A DNA stretch of 64,000 bases from Acetobacteraceae bacterium ESL0709 (GTDB lineage Bacteria; Pseudomonadota; Alphaproteobacteria; Acetobacterales; Acetobacteraceae): positions 1,330,501 to 1,394,500 of the forward strand of contig JAQTIA010000003.1 of the NCBI GenBank assembly GCA_029433415.1. The letters run 5' to 3'. Positions 1 to 9,480 of the stretch are shown piece by piece. The position numbers were made by a program, and so were the translations under genes. The notes below the pieces were generated by a model that was not told where the DNA came from, searched no databases, and was given only the letters and a program-made list of their open reading frames with translations. Every line of letters starts with the position of its first letter. The stretch's first letter is position 1.

Positions 1-2735
1 ACGGTAATATACAGGGTACCGCCACTGACAAAGGTACTTTTATGCTGGTCATCATAGCCCAGCCCCTCAATCTTGATACGGCCATTGGTCCCCATGGATG
101 TATGCTGCAACACAGCACCAGACTGAACCACCAACAGGCCCCCTGCGCCGCCTGAGCTGGTCGCCCCGGTCACATTGGCTGAAATCAGGGTCGCCCCGGA
201 GGCCACCACCATGCCCCTGTCGCCGCTATTATCCACTACGGTCGGGTGATCCGTTCCGCCGCCGGGGTTGGCCTGGGCATCACTACGGCCGCCCGTAATG
301 GTCGCACCAATAACTGTGCCGCCGGAAGAGACAGATAATGTATTGCCATCCGTAACGAACGGCCCACTGACCCAGCCCCCACTGGCGACGGTGATCGCCA
401 GGGCCGAAGCGCCGGACATAAACACAACAGAACCGCCCGCAGAAACAGTCAGGTCGTTTACAGTCGCCCCTGCCTGAATAGTGCCCTTCGCACTACCCGC
501 AACTTCTAAGGAACTGATAGTCCCGCCAGAATTTATAAGCGCCGTGCCACCATTATAAGCACTCACCACGCCAAAGGCAAAACCACCAGAATTAAGGCTC
601 ACTACGCCACCAGAGTTAACACCAACGTTGCCCACCCGACCGTCACTATTGATATTCAATTGGCCCGCGCTAGCAACTTTGTCATAAGTACCATACTTAG
701 TATCGTTGGTAATCGTGACCGTATTAACCATTGCCCCCGAATTAACATTAATCACACCGTTACGTGTCGCATTCGCATCCATCACGAAGCCGCCATCCAC
801 ATCCATGGTCGCTCCGCCGGAAACACCCGCAAACGTGACACTTCCGCCCGCAACATTCAAATAGCCTGAATGGTAACGAGAGTCAGTCAAGGCATGAGTT
901 GTATCACCAACAACATCCACGTCATTCAGGACAAAACTGCTATTGTCCGCAAGACTGACAACGGCACCTGGCCCAATATAGGCGCTAGCCCCCGAAACCA
1001 CGAACGAAGAAGTGCTCCTGATATACGCCCCGGAGCCTGCGCTAAGGACACCACCATCAGAGATTGATACACTATTGGTAGTGCCATGAAGAATGACCGT
1101 ACCAGCCATTCCAGGTTTATCTGTAGAGAGACTACCCGCTGCCCCTACGGCATTGACGGTACCACCATTCAATATAGCAACACCACCCGGGCCGGCTGAC
1201 ATATAGCCATGACCAGAGAGACCACCATCACCAACGAGAGCGCCGCTATCATATTGCAGCGTGCCCTGTACAACCGGCCCGCCACTTGTCCGTGTTCCGC
1301 CCGATACATAACCGGCGCCTATGCTGCCGCCAGAATGGACGACCGCCGTACCACCGCTGACATTGACCACATCAGCCTGACCGTCAATTGAGGCGGTGCC
1401 CCCATTGACATGCACGCCCTGCACAACAGTAGCGCCACTCTGGACATCAAACAGACCGCCGGAGTTCGCCGTCGCACCGGACATGAAGGCGCCGCTGTCA
1501 GCCACCACATGACCGCTGCTGTTTGCGATGATATTGGCAGCGCTGGCGCCGCTCTGAATATCCACATAGCCGGCAGAGTTCGCGACAATGGACAGGCCCG
1601 TACCACCACCGGAAATGGCGATCGTCCCGCCAGCACCGGCGCTGCCAGCGCTCATATAGCCGCCGGAAGCAACCTCCGCCGTGCCGCCTGATACATTGGT
1701 CTGAAGGGCTGTGCCGCCGCTCTGGATAAGATCCTGCCCACCGGACAGGACAACAGAGCTTGTCGCGTAACCGTCAGATCCCACGACCTCCGTCCCGCCA
1801 CTCAGAACGGTATTGCCGTAGGTCCTGCCGGTACTATAATTGCCCGCCGAGGTGGAGTGGTCAGAGGTCAGAACCGAGATGTACGTACCACCCGTGACGC
1901 TGACCGTGCCCCCCTGACCGGCGACCATATTGGAGCCCTGGCCACCAGACACCAGAACCTGCGCCCCATCAAGCGCCGTCGAGGCTGATGCCAGACCACC
2001 ATTCACTATCTGCGTGGCGTGATGCCCACTGAAGATATTACCGAAGGTTTTACCCGTTGACTGCACGTACTGGGTACCTGCGAAAGTCCCGCCGATCGAC
2101 GTGCCACCCTTACCGACGGCCATGACGGCGCCGTCTTCAATAGTGCCCCCTGAAATCAGCCCTCTGCTGCCCGCAACGTTAAAGCCTTTAATGGTAAAGC
2201 CGGGGCCACCGCCCCCTGCCAGAATATAGCCCCCTGAATGAACCAGAGGGTTATAGATCGTCCCGCCGGCATCCAGCCCGCCAAGCGGCCTTGTCCCGGA
2301 CGTATCAGAGGTCAGCTCGGACGCGGCCGCGGCCCCGCCGGACATAACCTCCACCCCGGAGATAATACCACCCTGAATGGCGTTGACCGAAGCATCAGAC
2401 CCCGCATAACCGCCATAAAGATGCGCACTATTGGAAACAGCAACAGCCGCGCCATCAAGAGCCGTCGCCCCACTGATTACCGTATTGGAATCCGATGTCA
2501 GCAGCAGTGACGCACTCGTCCCCGCTATGCTGCCATCAGAATTCCTTGACGTCACCCTGTAACCGGACGCTATGACGTTATAGAGAGTGCCCGTGGCATT
2601 ACTATAATAGGCGCCAGATGTGACACTCGCACTCTTGCGACCAGCAGAATCCGTATAGTTTTTATTAGTCCCTGACGACAGGACTAAAGTCGCTTTCGTG
2701 TCAATCGTCGTCACAGTCGTATCATTGTCAGCCAT
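1..2735 (-). CDS. Giant AIDA-type repeat surface/secreted protein, C-terminus cut by window edge
   Basis: The reverse strand is open without a stop from an ATG at 2735 to the left edge: 911 codons plus two bases. An in-frame TGA lies 12 bases upstream of the ATG, and a GAGG ribosome site precedes it, so the start is well fixed. The protein is dominated by Gly, Ser, Thr, Ala and Val and consists of degenerate units of about 20 residues built on motifs such as VQSGGTA, VNGGT and VSSGG. This is the strand-loop-strand pattern of AIDA/autotransporter passenger repeats, which fold as a beta-solenoid. The N-terminus (MADNDTTVTT) has no signal peptide, which argues against classical type V secretion and suggests type I or another route. 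Related acetic acid bacterial proteins often end in a Hint-type domain; that end is outside the window. A role as adhesin or surface protein is inferred. Confidence 0.85.
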   Translation of the reverse strand, partial: MADNDTTVTTIDTKATLVLSSGTNKNYTDSAGRKSASVTSGAYYSNATGTLYNVIASGYRVTSRNSDGSIAGTSASLLLTSDSNTVISGATALDGAAVAVSNSAHLYGGYAGSDASVNAIQGGIISGVEVMSGGAAAASELTSDTSGTRPLGGLDAGGTIYNPLVHSGGYILAGGGGPGFTIKGFNVAGSRGLISGGTIEDGAVMAVGKGGTSIGGTFAGTQYVQSTGKTFGNIFSGHHATQIVNGGLASASTALDGAQVLVSGGQGSNMVAGQGGTVSVTGGTYISVLTSDHSTSAGNYSTGRTYGNTVLSGGTEVVGSDGYATSSVVLSGGQDLIQSGGTALQTNVSGGTAEVASGGYMSAGSAGAGGTIAISGGGTGLSIVANSAGYVDIQSGASAANIIANSSGHVVADSGAFMSGATANSGGLFDVQSGATVVQGVHVNGGTASIDGQADVVNVSGGTAVVHSGGSIGAGYVSGGTRTSGGPVVQGTLQYDSGALVGDGGLSGHGYMSAGPGGVAILNGGTVNAVGAAGSLSTDKPGMAGTVILHGTTNSVSISDGGVLSAGSGAYIRSTSSFVVSGASAYIGPGAVVSLADNSSFVLNDVDVVGDTTHALTDSRYHSGYLNVAGGSVTFAGVSGGATMDVDGGFVMDANATRNGVINVNSGAMVNTVTITNDTKYGTYDKVASAGQLNINSDGRVGNVGVNSGGVVSLNSGGFAFGVVSAYNGGTALINSGGTISSLEVAGSAKGTIQAGATVNDLTVSAGGSVVFMSGASALAITVASGGWVSGPFVTDGNTLSVSSGGTVIGATITGGRSDAQANPGGGTDHPTVVDNSGDRGMVVASGATLISANVTGATSSGGAGGLLVVQSGAVLQHTSMGTNGRIKIEGLGYDDQHKSTFVSGGTLYIT

Positions 2736-2787
2736 GAGCCAGCACCCTCACAAAATAGTGGGTCATACTATAATCAGTGTTAGGAAG

Positions 2788-2816
2788 ATTATGGGGTAAC
2801 TCTTAAGATTTTTCAA
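2788..2816 (-). promoter_or_regulatory. Candidate sigma-70 promoter of the repeat-protein gene
   Basis: On the reverse strand TTGAAA (2811-2816) and CATAAT (2788-2793) are separated by 17 bases, about 50 bases upstream of the ATG at 2735. This would let the giant repeat protein be transcribed independently of the glycosyltransferase genes upstream. It is a sequence match only. Confidence 0.4.
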
Positions 2817-2915
2817 GCAAAAAGCGTAAAAGGGTAGCGTTTCTGCCCTATTAAAGTCTGTGATTTCAAAAAGAGTCACAATAAAAGATCATAACAAATC
2901 CTGAATAAACAAAGA

Positions 2916-3875
2916 CTATCCTCTTTTCATCAAAGATTCGTACGCGTTCATTATAGAATGCGCTGCTTTCTGCCTTGTATAAAGGGACGCTGTTTTAAAC
3001 CCTTCATTTAGATGCATCCGGTAAGAGGCTGACTGATTCTCAAATCCCTCCAGCGCCTCAAAAACCATATCTGCCAGAGACTCCATTTCTTCAAGTGAAA
3101 ACCAGACACCATTCTGGGACCGGGCATAATCAGCGCAGCCTCCCCCCCTGGGAGCAAAAAACAGGCTCCCCGCCGCCATGGCCTCAAGCCCTCTGAGACC
3201 TGTTGTCTCCAACCGCAGGAATGACAGGCAAAGAGCTGCTTTCTTCACATAGGCAGCGCGTTCGGCTTCTGTCTTCGTGCATAAATTCTGCCAGGACAGT
3301 TTCCTGTTGAACTCAGGATGTTTTGTGAAAAATATGCCTTTTTCAAAAGAAAAGGGCGAGTTCATATAGTCAAGTTTATATTCGAGGTGAATCGCCACAA
3401 AGAACTCTTTCAAAATCTGCGGAGAGTCTTCAATATCGACAAAAGGCGGTATAATGTCGATATTATCCAGATTCATGAAAGACTTTAATGTGTCCCGGCA
3501 CCATTTATTGGGGACAAGCACCTTCAGGATGCCCCACTCCTTCAACAAGGATGCGGTAATCCCCTTCATCACCATCACATAGGGATCATGGCAATAAAAG
3601 AGTTTCCTGCAAGGCCATTTGGCCGCCAGGGAGGCTCTGAGCTTATCAAAAGCCGTAAGAGGAAAGACGACAACGTCATCAGATTCAACAAAAATTTCCT
3701 GGCACATAAGAGAACGGGAAAAACCCCGATCAAGCCATACCGGCCAGCCATCGGGCTGAAAAACCTTCGCCTCTATCCCTCCTTCATTAAGGAGAGCCGC
3801 CTGCTGGTACAGCAGTTTAATACCATCAGACGCGACCATATTGGAGACACAATTCAGGATAATCACACGCGCCAT
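2916..3875 (-). CDS. GT-B glycosyltransferase (GT4-like), copy 2
   Basis: A 319-residue GT-B type glycosyltransferase. The N-terminal Rossmann half starts MARVIILNCVSN. The C-terminal nucleotide-sugar half carries the EX7E motif (ETTGLRGLEAM) typical of retaining GT4 enzymes, followed by a Gly-rich loop. I chose the ATG at 3875 because GGGAAG precedes it at good spacing and because it aligns with the MGRVVFLN start of its upstream paralogue; a TTG seven codons earlier is poorly placed. It lies 54 bases after that paralogue and directly before the giant repeat-protein gene. The sugar and acceptor cannot be read from the sequence. The position suggests modification of the repeat protein, but surface polysaccharide synthesis is equally possible. 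Confidence 0.8.
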   Translation of the reverse strand: MARVIILNCVSNMVASDGIKLLYQQAALLNEGGIEAKVFQPDGWPVWLDRGFSRSLMCQEIFVESDDVVVFPLTAFDKLRASLAAKWPCRKLFYCHDPYVMVMKGITASLLKEWGILKVLVPNKWCRDTLKSFMNLDNIDIIPPFVDIEDSPQILKEFFVAIHLEYKLDYMNSPFSFEKGIFFTKHPEFNRKLSWQNLCTKTEAERAAYVKKAALCLSFLRLETTGLRGLEAMAAGSLFFAPRGGGCADYARSQNGVWFSLEEMESLADMVFEALEGFENQSASYRMHLNEGFKTASLYTRQKAAHSIMNAYESLMKRG

Positions 3876-3929
3876 AAAAAACTTCCCAAAAGGCAATTCC
3901 TCACAAAATCGGGTAACATCATAAAAACA

Positions 3930-4910
3930 TCATAAATGTGTCAGGGAATGACGCTGATAGAGCAGATCCTGATAGCTCTGCTTCAAATTGGCACGCGTGC
4001 GGTCGCTATTATAATAACAGGCTGTCTGGCGCCCGTTACGGCAGATTGTCCTGATCAGCTCCAGCTGGTGTTTATGCCCTTCCACTGCCAGAGCCAGTGA
4101 ATCGACAACCCCTTCAATATCTTCGGGTGAATGCCAGAACCCATTTCTGGGAGTCGCAAAATCCAGTCCCCCGGCCCCATGAAAGCCCACAACAACACAT
4201 TCCGAGGCCATGGCTTCCAGTGCTGTCAGGCCAAGAGCCTCTGCCGCACCAAGCACAAGGCAGACGGCCGCTTCCCCCATTAATGTCGCAACCTCTTCTT
4301 CCGTATAACCCTTGAGGTCAACCCAGGGAATGTCAGAAAGGGACGGGTATTTGGACACCAGGATTTTCCTGACCAGCTCCCCATAGGAAGAAATGACAGG
4401 ATGATTGCTCCATTTCCATGAAGCTGAAATAATCTTCAGCTCCTTGGGGCGCGGATAAAACAGCTTTGTGTCTACAATAGGCGTCACGACCTTGACATCA
4501 TCAAACCCTATTACGGAACGAACAGACTCTTTGGCCCACTGGCTGGGAACAATAATCCGCTCAATCTTCCAGTCCTGAAGTTTCTTTTTGGTAATCTCAT
4601 AAGAGTAGAGATAAAAAGGATTCTGACAGAACATGATTTTAGTGCAGGGCCATTTCTGGTTAATGGATTCCCCGAACCATCCATTAAGAGCTTCTGGATA
4701 CACAACGACATCATCGGCATTGACAGGCTCGCTATCACGCGCCAAGGCCCGCTGGACCGGATCTTTCAATAAAAGCGGCGGCCCCCCTGGTTGCAGGATG
4801 CTTGCCTCTATCCCTTCCTCATTCAGCATGGCTGCATGGCGATAGGTCGTCTTGATGCCGCCCGTAAACTCGGTATTTGCAAATGTATTCAGAAAAACAA
4901 CACGCCCCAT
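3930..4910 (-). CDS. GT-B glycosyltransferase (GT4-like), copy 1
   Basis: A 326-residue paralogue of the next gene. Both share the N-terminal pattern (VVFLNTFAN; VIILNCVSN), a matching HAAMLNEEGIEA / QAALLNEGGIEA stretch, a WPC-K-FC core and the EX7E motif (here EALGLTALEAM). The ATG at 4910 is preferred over a GTG ten codons upstream because the paralogue begins at the same place. There is no signal peptide or membrane segment, so it should act in the cytoplasm or at the inner membrane face. The tandem pair probably arose by duplication and may add successive sugars. It follows the dsbD-like gene by 36 bases on the same strand. Confidence 0.8.
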   Translation of the reverse strand: MGRVVFLNTFANTEFTGGIKTTYRHAAMLNEEGIEASILQPGGPPLLLKDPVQRALARDSEPVNADDVVVYPEALNGWFGESINQKWPCTKIMFCQNPFYLYSYEITKKKLQDWKIERIIVPSQWAKESVRSVIGFDDVKVVTPIVDTKLFYPRPKELKIISASWKWSNHPVISSYGELVRKILVSKYPSLSDIPWVDLKGYTEEEVATLMGEAAVCLVLGAAEALGLTALEAMASECVVVGFHGAGGLDFATPRNGFWHSPEDIEGVVDSLALAVEGHKHQLELIRTICRNGRQTACYYNSDRTRANLKQSYQDLLYQRHSLTHL

Positions 4911-4946
4911 AGGCCAACCTTTTTTAAACAGACAGGTCACCCTTTA

Positions 4947-7124
4947 TCAGGGAGATAATTTCCCCAGAGTAGTCAGGATCAGAGATGGCGTTAAGATCTG
5001 CGGAAGAATTTCTCCATAAAAATCTTTTTTACCCACATCTTTTTTACCGGCCGGGTAATAGACATAGAGGGGCACGCCATCCCGCCCGTGATCGCGCAGG
5101 TACCGCGTTATGGCCTCATTACGCTGCGTCCAGTCTCCCACCAGTACCGTTACATTATGCTGCCTGAAAGCACGCAGGACAGAAGGATTTTTCAGCGCAA
5201 CACGCTCATTGACAAGGCAGGTAATACACCATGACGCTGTCATATCAACAAAAACAGCCTTTCCTTCCGTCTGAAGCTGTTGCAAGCGCTCCTGGGAAAA
5301 GACCTCCCACCCCTCGGGCAAGTGATCACTCCGGGGCTGGCTGCCCTTTAACGCCCCGCCTGCCGCATGATGTGACGGAAGATAGACAAGAAGCAGCCCC
5401 GCAGACAATGCCAGCAGCAGCAAAATCACGGCATAATTCAGAATATTCAGGCGCTTGTTTTTATCCAGCATACGGTTTTTCTGTGCAAGGCCATACAGCC
5501 ATGCCGCCAGAGACAGAAAAACGCCTCCACCCGCTACCGTAATGACGAAATCAGCTCCCGCCTGCAATGTTCCGACCCAGAGGAGCCAGACACAACTTGC
5601 CAGCAATGGAAAAGCCAAAAACCGCCTGAATATTTCCATCCAGCTTCCTGAACGCGGCAAAGCTCTGGCCAAAGCAGGGATATTCGCCAGAATTATATAG
5701 GGAAAAGCAAGCCCCAGGCCCATTATGGCAAAAATTGCCAACCCCGTAAAAACCGAACGGGAAAGGGCAGCGGCAATCGCAACCCCCATAAATGGCGCTG
5801 TGCAGGGCGTTGCGACCAGAACCGCCAGAAAGCCTGTCAGTATATCATGCCCCCAGGCTGGACCCCGTTTCGCCTGTACGGCCTGATCTATCGCACTCCC
5901 TGCCCGACCCAAACCGATATAAAAAACGTCACACAGATTGAGGGCCAGCAATAATAATATCCAGCACATGACCCCGACAAAAATGGGCGACTGGAACTGG
6001 AAACCCCATCCAACAGTGCTCCCAAGAAGGCGCAAGGACAGAAACACACCGCCAAGGGCCGTAAAACTGCCGAGAATACCCACTGTATAATAGAAAGCAC
6101 TTTTTTGCCTCTCCCGGCGCTCAGCCCCTTTCAGGGCCACCAGTGACAGGCTCTTCATGGCCAGGACAGGGAAAACGCACGGCATGGCGTTCAGAATAAC
6201 GCCGCCCAGGAAAGCCAAGAGCAACACGAGAGCCACATTATCAGAGCCGGCAGAACCAGATGATGAAGAATTATCCTCCTGTGTAGTCAGCCATACGGAG
6301 GCAGTTTGTCCGTGAGGGTCTGTCACTGTCAGCACGCCCTCCAGCTTTTCCTGCGCGAGATTCTTTTTCAGCAAGCTGTCCGGCGTTAGAGAAAGAGTGA
6401 GAACCCCTTTGCCTATATGCAATTTCTGCTCTGCATTAGGATCAATGAGGCCGGTTTTGGCAGGGAAGAAATAGGCGTCCTTGACCGTCTCTTCTGAGAA
6501 GGTGTCACTTCTGATGGTCAGCACATCTTTTGCAGATAAAGTGGCCTGAAACAAAGCGGGTTGAGGCAGAAGCTGCTCAGCCTGTTCAAAAAGCCTGTCT
6601 GCCTCAGGATTGATAACAGCATGATCGCCAGAAGGAATCGAAAGGGTAAAATCCGCCTGTTCCGGCACACAAATAGAAGCGCAAACCAACCAGTCTGCAT
6701 GAGCGCTGAACGTGACGGCGCCCTCCCCGGCCACTGTGAGGCTCTGCGGCAGAAGCACCGTTCCCTCATAGGCATAGGCTGAAAGATCGCCTTCCTTCAA
6801 AAGTCTGGGAACCGGCCACTGAACAGGGCCTTGCTGCACCAATGTCCTGCCGGAGGCCTTCAGTTCAAGATGAGGCGCATCACCAGCGGCCCCAGGATTA
6901 ACCCAATAACTGTGCCAACCGGGCTGCAAGCGAAGCTGAAGTCCCAGCCTCACAGACGCTTCCGGCCCCATGACATCATGATCGACAATAAGGCGGGCCT
7001 GACTGTGGGCTTTAGTGACCCATTCTGTTTCCGCCGCATGGGAACTGCCTGCCAGACCCGGAAAAATAAGGCAACAGAGCGTCACGACACACAAAAAGAG
7101 AAACAGGTTACGGCCAAAACTCAT
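4947..7124 (-). CDS. dsbD: DsbD/ScsB-type protein-disulfide reductase
   Basis: A 725-residue inner-membrane thiol-disulfide reductase that passes electrons from cytoplasmic thioredoxin to periplasmic substrates. Three parts are visible: a signal-led periplasmic N-domain (about residues 25-290, with the HSYWVNPGAAGDAP pattern of ScsB-like proteins), a multi-helix membrane domain with the paired cysteines in AMPCVFP (C315) and ATPCTAP (C441), and a C-terminal thioredoxin domain with WCITC (C633, C636). The ATG at 7124 gives a clean signal peptide; a GTG four codons earlier is the alternative. It lies 57 bases downstream of the beta-propeller gene, which suggests cotranscription and possibly service to Cys-containing secreted proteins in this block. 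Confidence 0.88.
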   Translation of the reverse strand: MSFGRNLFLFLCVVTLCCLIFPGLAGSSHAAETEWVTKAHSQARLIVDHDVMGPEASVRLGLQLRLQPGWHSYWVNPGAAGDAPHLELKASGRTLVQQGPVQWPVPRLLKEGDLSAYAYEGTVLLPQSLTVAGEGAVTFSAHADWLVCASICVPEQADFTLSIPSGDHAVINPEADRLFEQAEQLLPQPALFQATLSAKDVLTIRSDTFSEETVKDAYFFPAKTGLIDPNAEQKLHIGKGVLTLSLTPDSLLKKNLAQEKLEGVLTVTDPHGQTASVWLTTQEDNSSSSGSAGSDNVALVLLLAFLGGVILNAMPCVFPVLAMKSLSLVALKGAERRERQKSAFYYTVGILGSFTALGGVFLSLRLLGSTVGWGFQFQSPIFVGVMCWILLLLALNLCDVFYIGLGRAGSAIDQAVQAKRGPAWGHDILTGFLAVLVATPCTAPFMGVAIAAALSRSVFTGLAIFAIMGLGLAFPYIILANIPALARALPRSGSWMEIFRRFLAFPLLASCVWLLWVGTLQAGADFVITVAGGGVFLSLAAWLYGLAQKNRMLDKNKRLNILNYAVILLLLALSAGLLLVYLPSHHAAGGALKGSQPRSDHLPEGWEVFSQERLQQLQTEGKAVFVDMTASWCITCLVNERVALKNPSVLRAFRQHNVTVLVGDWTQRNEAITRYLRDHGRDGVPLYVYYPAGKKDVGKKDFYGEILPQILTPSLILTTLGKLSP

Positions 7125-7180
7125 AAAAACGATCACTCACGGTTTCGCGTCAAAAACCCATCCCTTATCCGGCTTGCCGT

Positions 7181-8608
7181 CTAACGCATAATACCCGTAT
7201 GACCGACACTGTAACGTCCCGGCTGTGGCCATACTGTCAGGCCATGTGGCTCTGCCCCGACGGGAATCTGCTGCACGGCCCCATTCTGCGTATCTATGGC
7301 GTAGACGACATCATCAAACCGCCCGGAAAGCCATAATGTCCTGCCATCGGCACTCACATTCCCCATATCCGGGCTGCCGCCCCCGGGAATAGGCCATGTA
7401 GCGACAACCTGCTCGGTATAAGCTGAAATGACAGAAACACTCCCGGCACCATGTCTCGGGCCGTGAACCTCGTGACTTCCCCGGTTGGCCGCATAAATCA
7501 GGCTCCCGTCGCGACTGGGATAGAGTCCATGTGTACCTATACCCGTCGGAATAAACCCGATTTCCCTGAAATGATCCCCGTCAATGATAAAGACGCCATC
7601 GGCCATCATATCAGCGACGTAGAATTTATGACCATCACGTGCGGTCAGAACATCTTGCGGCATTCCCCCCTTCGAGAGCTTGAGCATGGCGATCAATTTA
7701 CGGTTAACCGTATCGACTTTCGCGATATATTGCCCAAACTCGCAGGTGAAAATGGCATAGCGGCCGTCAATCGAAAACGCAGCGTGATTGATCCCGTCAC
7801 AGGCTGGTATTTTTAACGATCCCTTTAGCGCCATTGTATGGGGATCACGAAAATCCAGTCTCCTATGCGCCTCCGCCACGACAATGGCATCTTTCCCATC
7901 TGGTGTGAAATACATATTGTACGGGTCATCTACCGTAACTGATGGACCTGTCTTTCCCGTCTCTGGATTAATGGGCGTCAGAGAGCCATCCGTACGTCTT
8001 TCACTGTTATTTGTAACCCATAATGTGCGCAAATCCCATGAAGGAACAACATGCTGGGGTGAATAACCCACCTGAAGTGTGTCCACGACTTTCATCTGTT
8101 TCGGGTCAATCACCGAAACTGTATTACTCCGCAAATTGGGTACATAAACACGTTCAAGATGATTTTTGACAATAGGTGATAATTTATCAGGCCCTTCAAT
8201 TTCACTATAAATATCGTGAGCATTAATAACAGGAGGCATACCGGGGATTGTCGGCACAGCACTCACAGCCGCAGAAACATGCTGTGGCACAGGGGGCGGC
8301 TCTACAGGCTTATTAACAACTGGAGGAACAGAAACAGGCTGGACAGGCTTAACCGCCTGCTGCCCATGGTCTGAAAAAGGCGGCACACTGACCGGCTCTT
8401 TCTCTCCCAAAGGACGTTTGGGCTGCTCATCCTGTGAAACCGGCAAAGGTGGCGAAGGTGGTGCCTGATGCACAATAGGCATGCCATCAATATACTGATC
8501 CGCTGAGCCCTCAGCAGAGTAAGGAACGGACTGATAGTCATCAGCAGCGCTGGCCACACCCAGACTCACAAAAGCACAGGCAACCATCAGGGGAAAACTG
8601 CACTTCAT
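7181..8608 (-). CDS. Secreted YncE/YVTN-type beta-propeller protein
   Basis: A 475-residue exported protein. A signal peptide (residues 1-21, ending SLGVASA) is followed by a Pro-rich linker to about residue 125. The rest is a seven-bladed type propeller with YVTN-like blades (VYVPNLRSNTVSVID, LWVTNN, YAANRGSHEV, VYAIDTQNG). YncE-like propellers bind ligands or partner proteins in the periplasm, and several accompany cofactor or RiPP pathways. The start ATG overlaps the stop of the creatininase-family gene by four bases (ATGA) and has an AGGAG site, so the two proteins are translationally coupled. There is no catalytic signature; I read it as a binding or scaffold partner of the enzymes encoded upstream. 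Confidence 0.82.
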   Translation of the reverse strand: MKCSFPLMVACAFVSLGVASAADDYQSVPYSAEGSADQYIDGMPIVHQAPPSPPLPVSQDEQPKRPLGEKEPVSVPPFSDHGQQAVKPVQPVSVPPVVNKPVEPPPVPQHVSAAVSAVPTIPGMPPVINAHDIYSEIEGPDKLSPIVKNHLERVYVPNLRSNTVSVIDPKQMKVVDTLQVGYSPQHVVPSWDLRTLWVTNNSERRTDGSLTPINPETGKTGPSVTVDDPYNMYFTPDGKDAIVVAEAHRRLDFRDPHTMALKGSLKIPACDGINHAAFSIDGRYAIFTCEFGQYIAKVDTVNRKLIAMLKLSKGGMPQDVLTARDGHKFYVADMMADGVFIIDGDHFREIGFIPTGIGTHGLYPSRDGSLIYAANRGSHEVHGPRHGAGSVSVISAYTEQVVATWPIPGGGSPDMGNVSADGRTLWLSGRFDDVVYAIDTQNGAVQQIPVGAEPHGLTVWPQPGRYSVGHTGIMR

Positions 8609-9480
8609 GGCAAACTCCTGTTAAATATCTCAATCGACCTGACCGCAGCATCAATCTGCATATCAGTCCCAATCCGCCCAAGCTCCGCTGTAGCGGGTCT
8701 CGGATCGCCTCCATAAACCCCGTCTTCTATAGCTGGTTTTGGTGCCTGCTTTAAAGTGTTAATACGCACAAGAGAGGGATCAACTGCCAACATAAGTGAT
8801 GTATCACTCAGATCCGCATGCTTCCCCAGAAACGCTCCCAGCCCCATTGCCCGCAATTTCTGAGCATATTCCCCAGGAATGACATCGTAAAAGTTTTTCA
8901 CATGTAAAATACGCGCTTCGACCCCAGCCTTTTTCCAACGAATGTTCAGACGATCCGCAAGAGACGAAAGTTCTTTCTGGTAACCTCCATGGTCACCCAA
9001 AAAAACAATCGTCCTGAATCCCTGGACCCGCAAGCTTTCAGCCGCACCCGTCAAAACACCTTCAAAAACCGTGGGAGAAACAGACAATGTACCGGGAAAG
9101 CGCATATGAGAGCTTCGCGGTGACGTCGAACCTTCTGGGACATAGGCAATAACAGGGGCAACAAAGCAATCCCCCAGTCTGGACGCAATTTCATCTGCCA
9201 GCATCTGCGCCCTGATATTATGCTTTCCAACAGCCACGTAGGGACCACTCTGCTCCGTACCTCCCACAGGCACGATGATAGTCGTCTTACCGGCCTTCAG
9301 TGCTTGATCTATTTCCGTCCATGTATGACAAGCCAACTCCACACCCCCTGCCTTGCCTCCACAACTTTGCGCCAAGGCAGGAACGGACCAAACAATCACA
9401 GAGAGGCAGAAAAACAGGATTCGTCCCGGCAAACAAGACTTAACCCACAGCTTCCACCCTGGGCGGGAAAAAATCACCAT
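8605..9480 (-). CDS. Exported creatininase-family amidohydrolase
   Basis: About 291 residues from the ATG at 9480, which overlaps the end of the halogenase-like gene by 41 bases. The N-terminus (a basic stretch, then ILFFCLSVIVWSVPALAQ) is a signal peptide, unusual for a normally cytoplasmic family. The fold is clear from VPVGGTEQSGP, VAPVIAYVPEG, HMRFPGT, FLGDHGGYQ and HADLSDTS. Compared with creatininase (metal ligands E34, H36, D45, H120, E122), the first Glu and the H120-type His are kept, but H36 is Ser and D45 is His. This matches a divergent subfamily (GTEQxGP...GKHN) of unproved reaction. MftE in mycofactocin synthesis is a family member that acts as a peptidase, so peptide cleavage is one possibility. 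Confidence 0.82.
   Translation of the reverse strand: MVIFSRPGWKLWVKSCLPGRILFFCLSVIVWSVPALAQSCGGKAGGVELACHTWTEIDQALKAGKTTIIVPVGGTEQSGPYVAVGKHNIRAQMLADEIASRLGDCFVAPVIAYVPEGSTSPRSSHMRFPGTLSVSPTVFEGVLTGAAESLRVQGFRTIVFLGDHGGYQKELSSLADRLNIRWKKAGVEARILHVKNFYDVIPGEYAQKLRAMGLGAFLGKHADLSDTSLMLAVDPSLVRINTLKQAPKPAIEDGVYGGDPRPATAELGRIGTDMQIDAAVRSIEIFNRSLP

Noticed and set aside
1-2735. Repeats in the left end considered as a DNA repeat array or CRISPR.
   Set aside because: The periodicity is in the translated frame and degenerate at the DNA level; no identical repeats with spacers.
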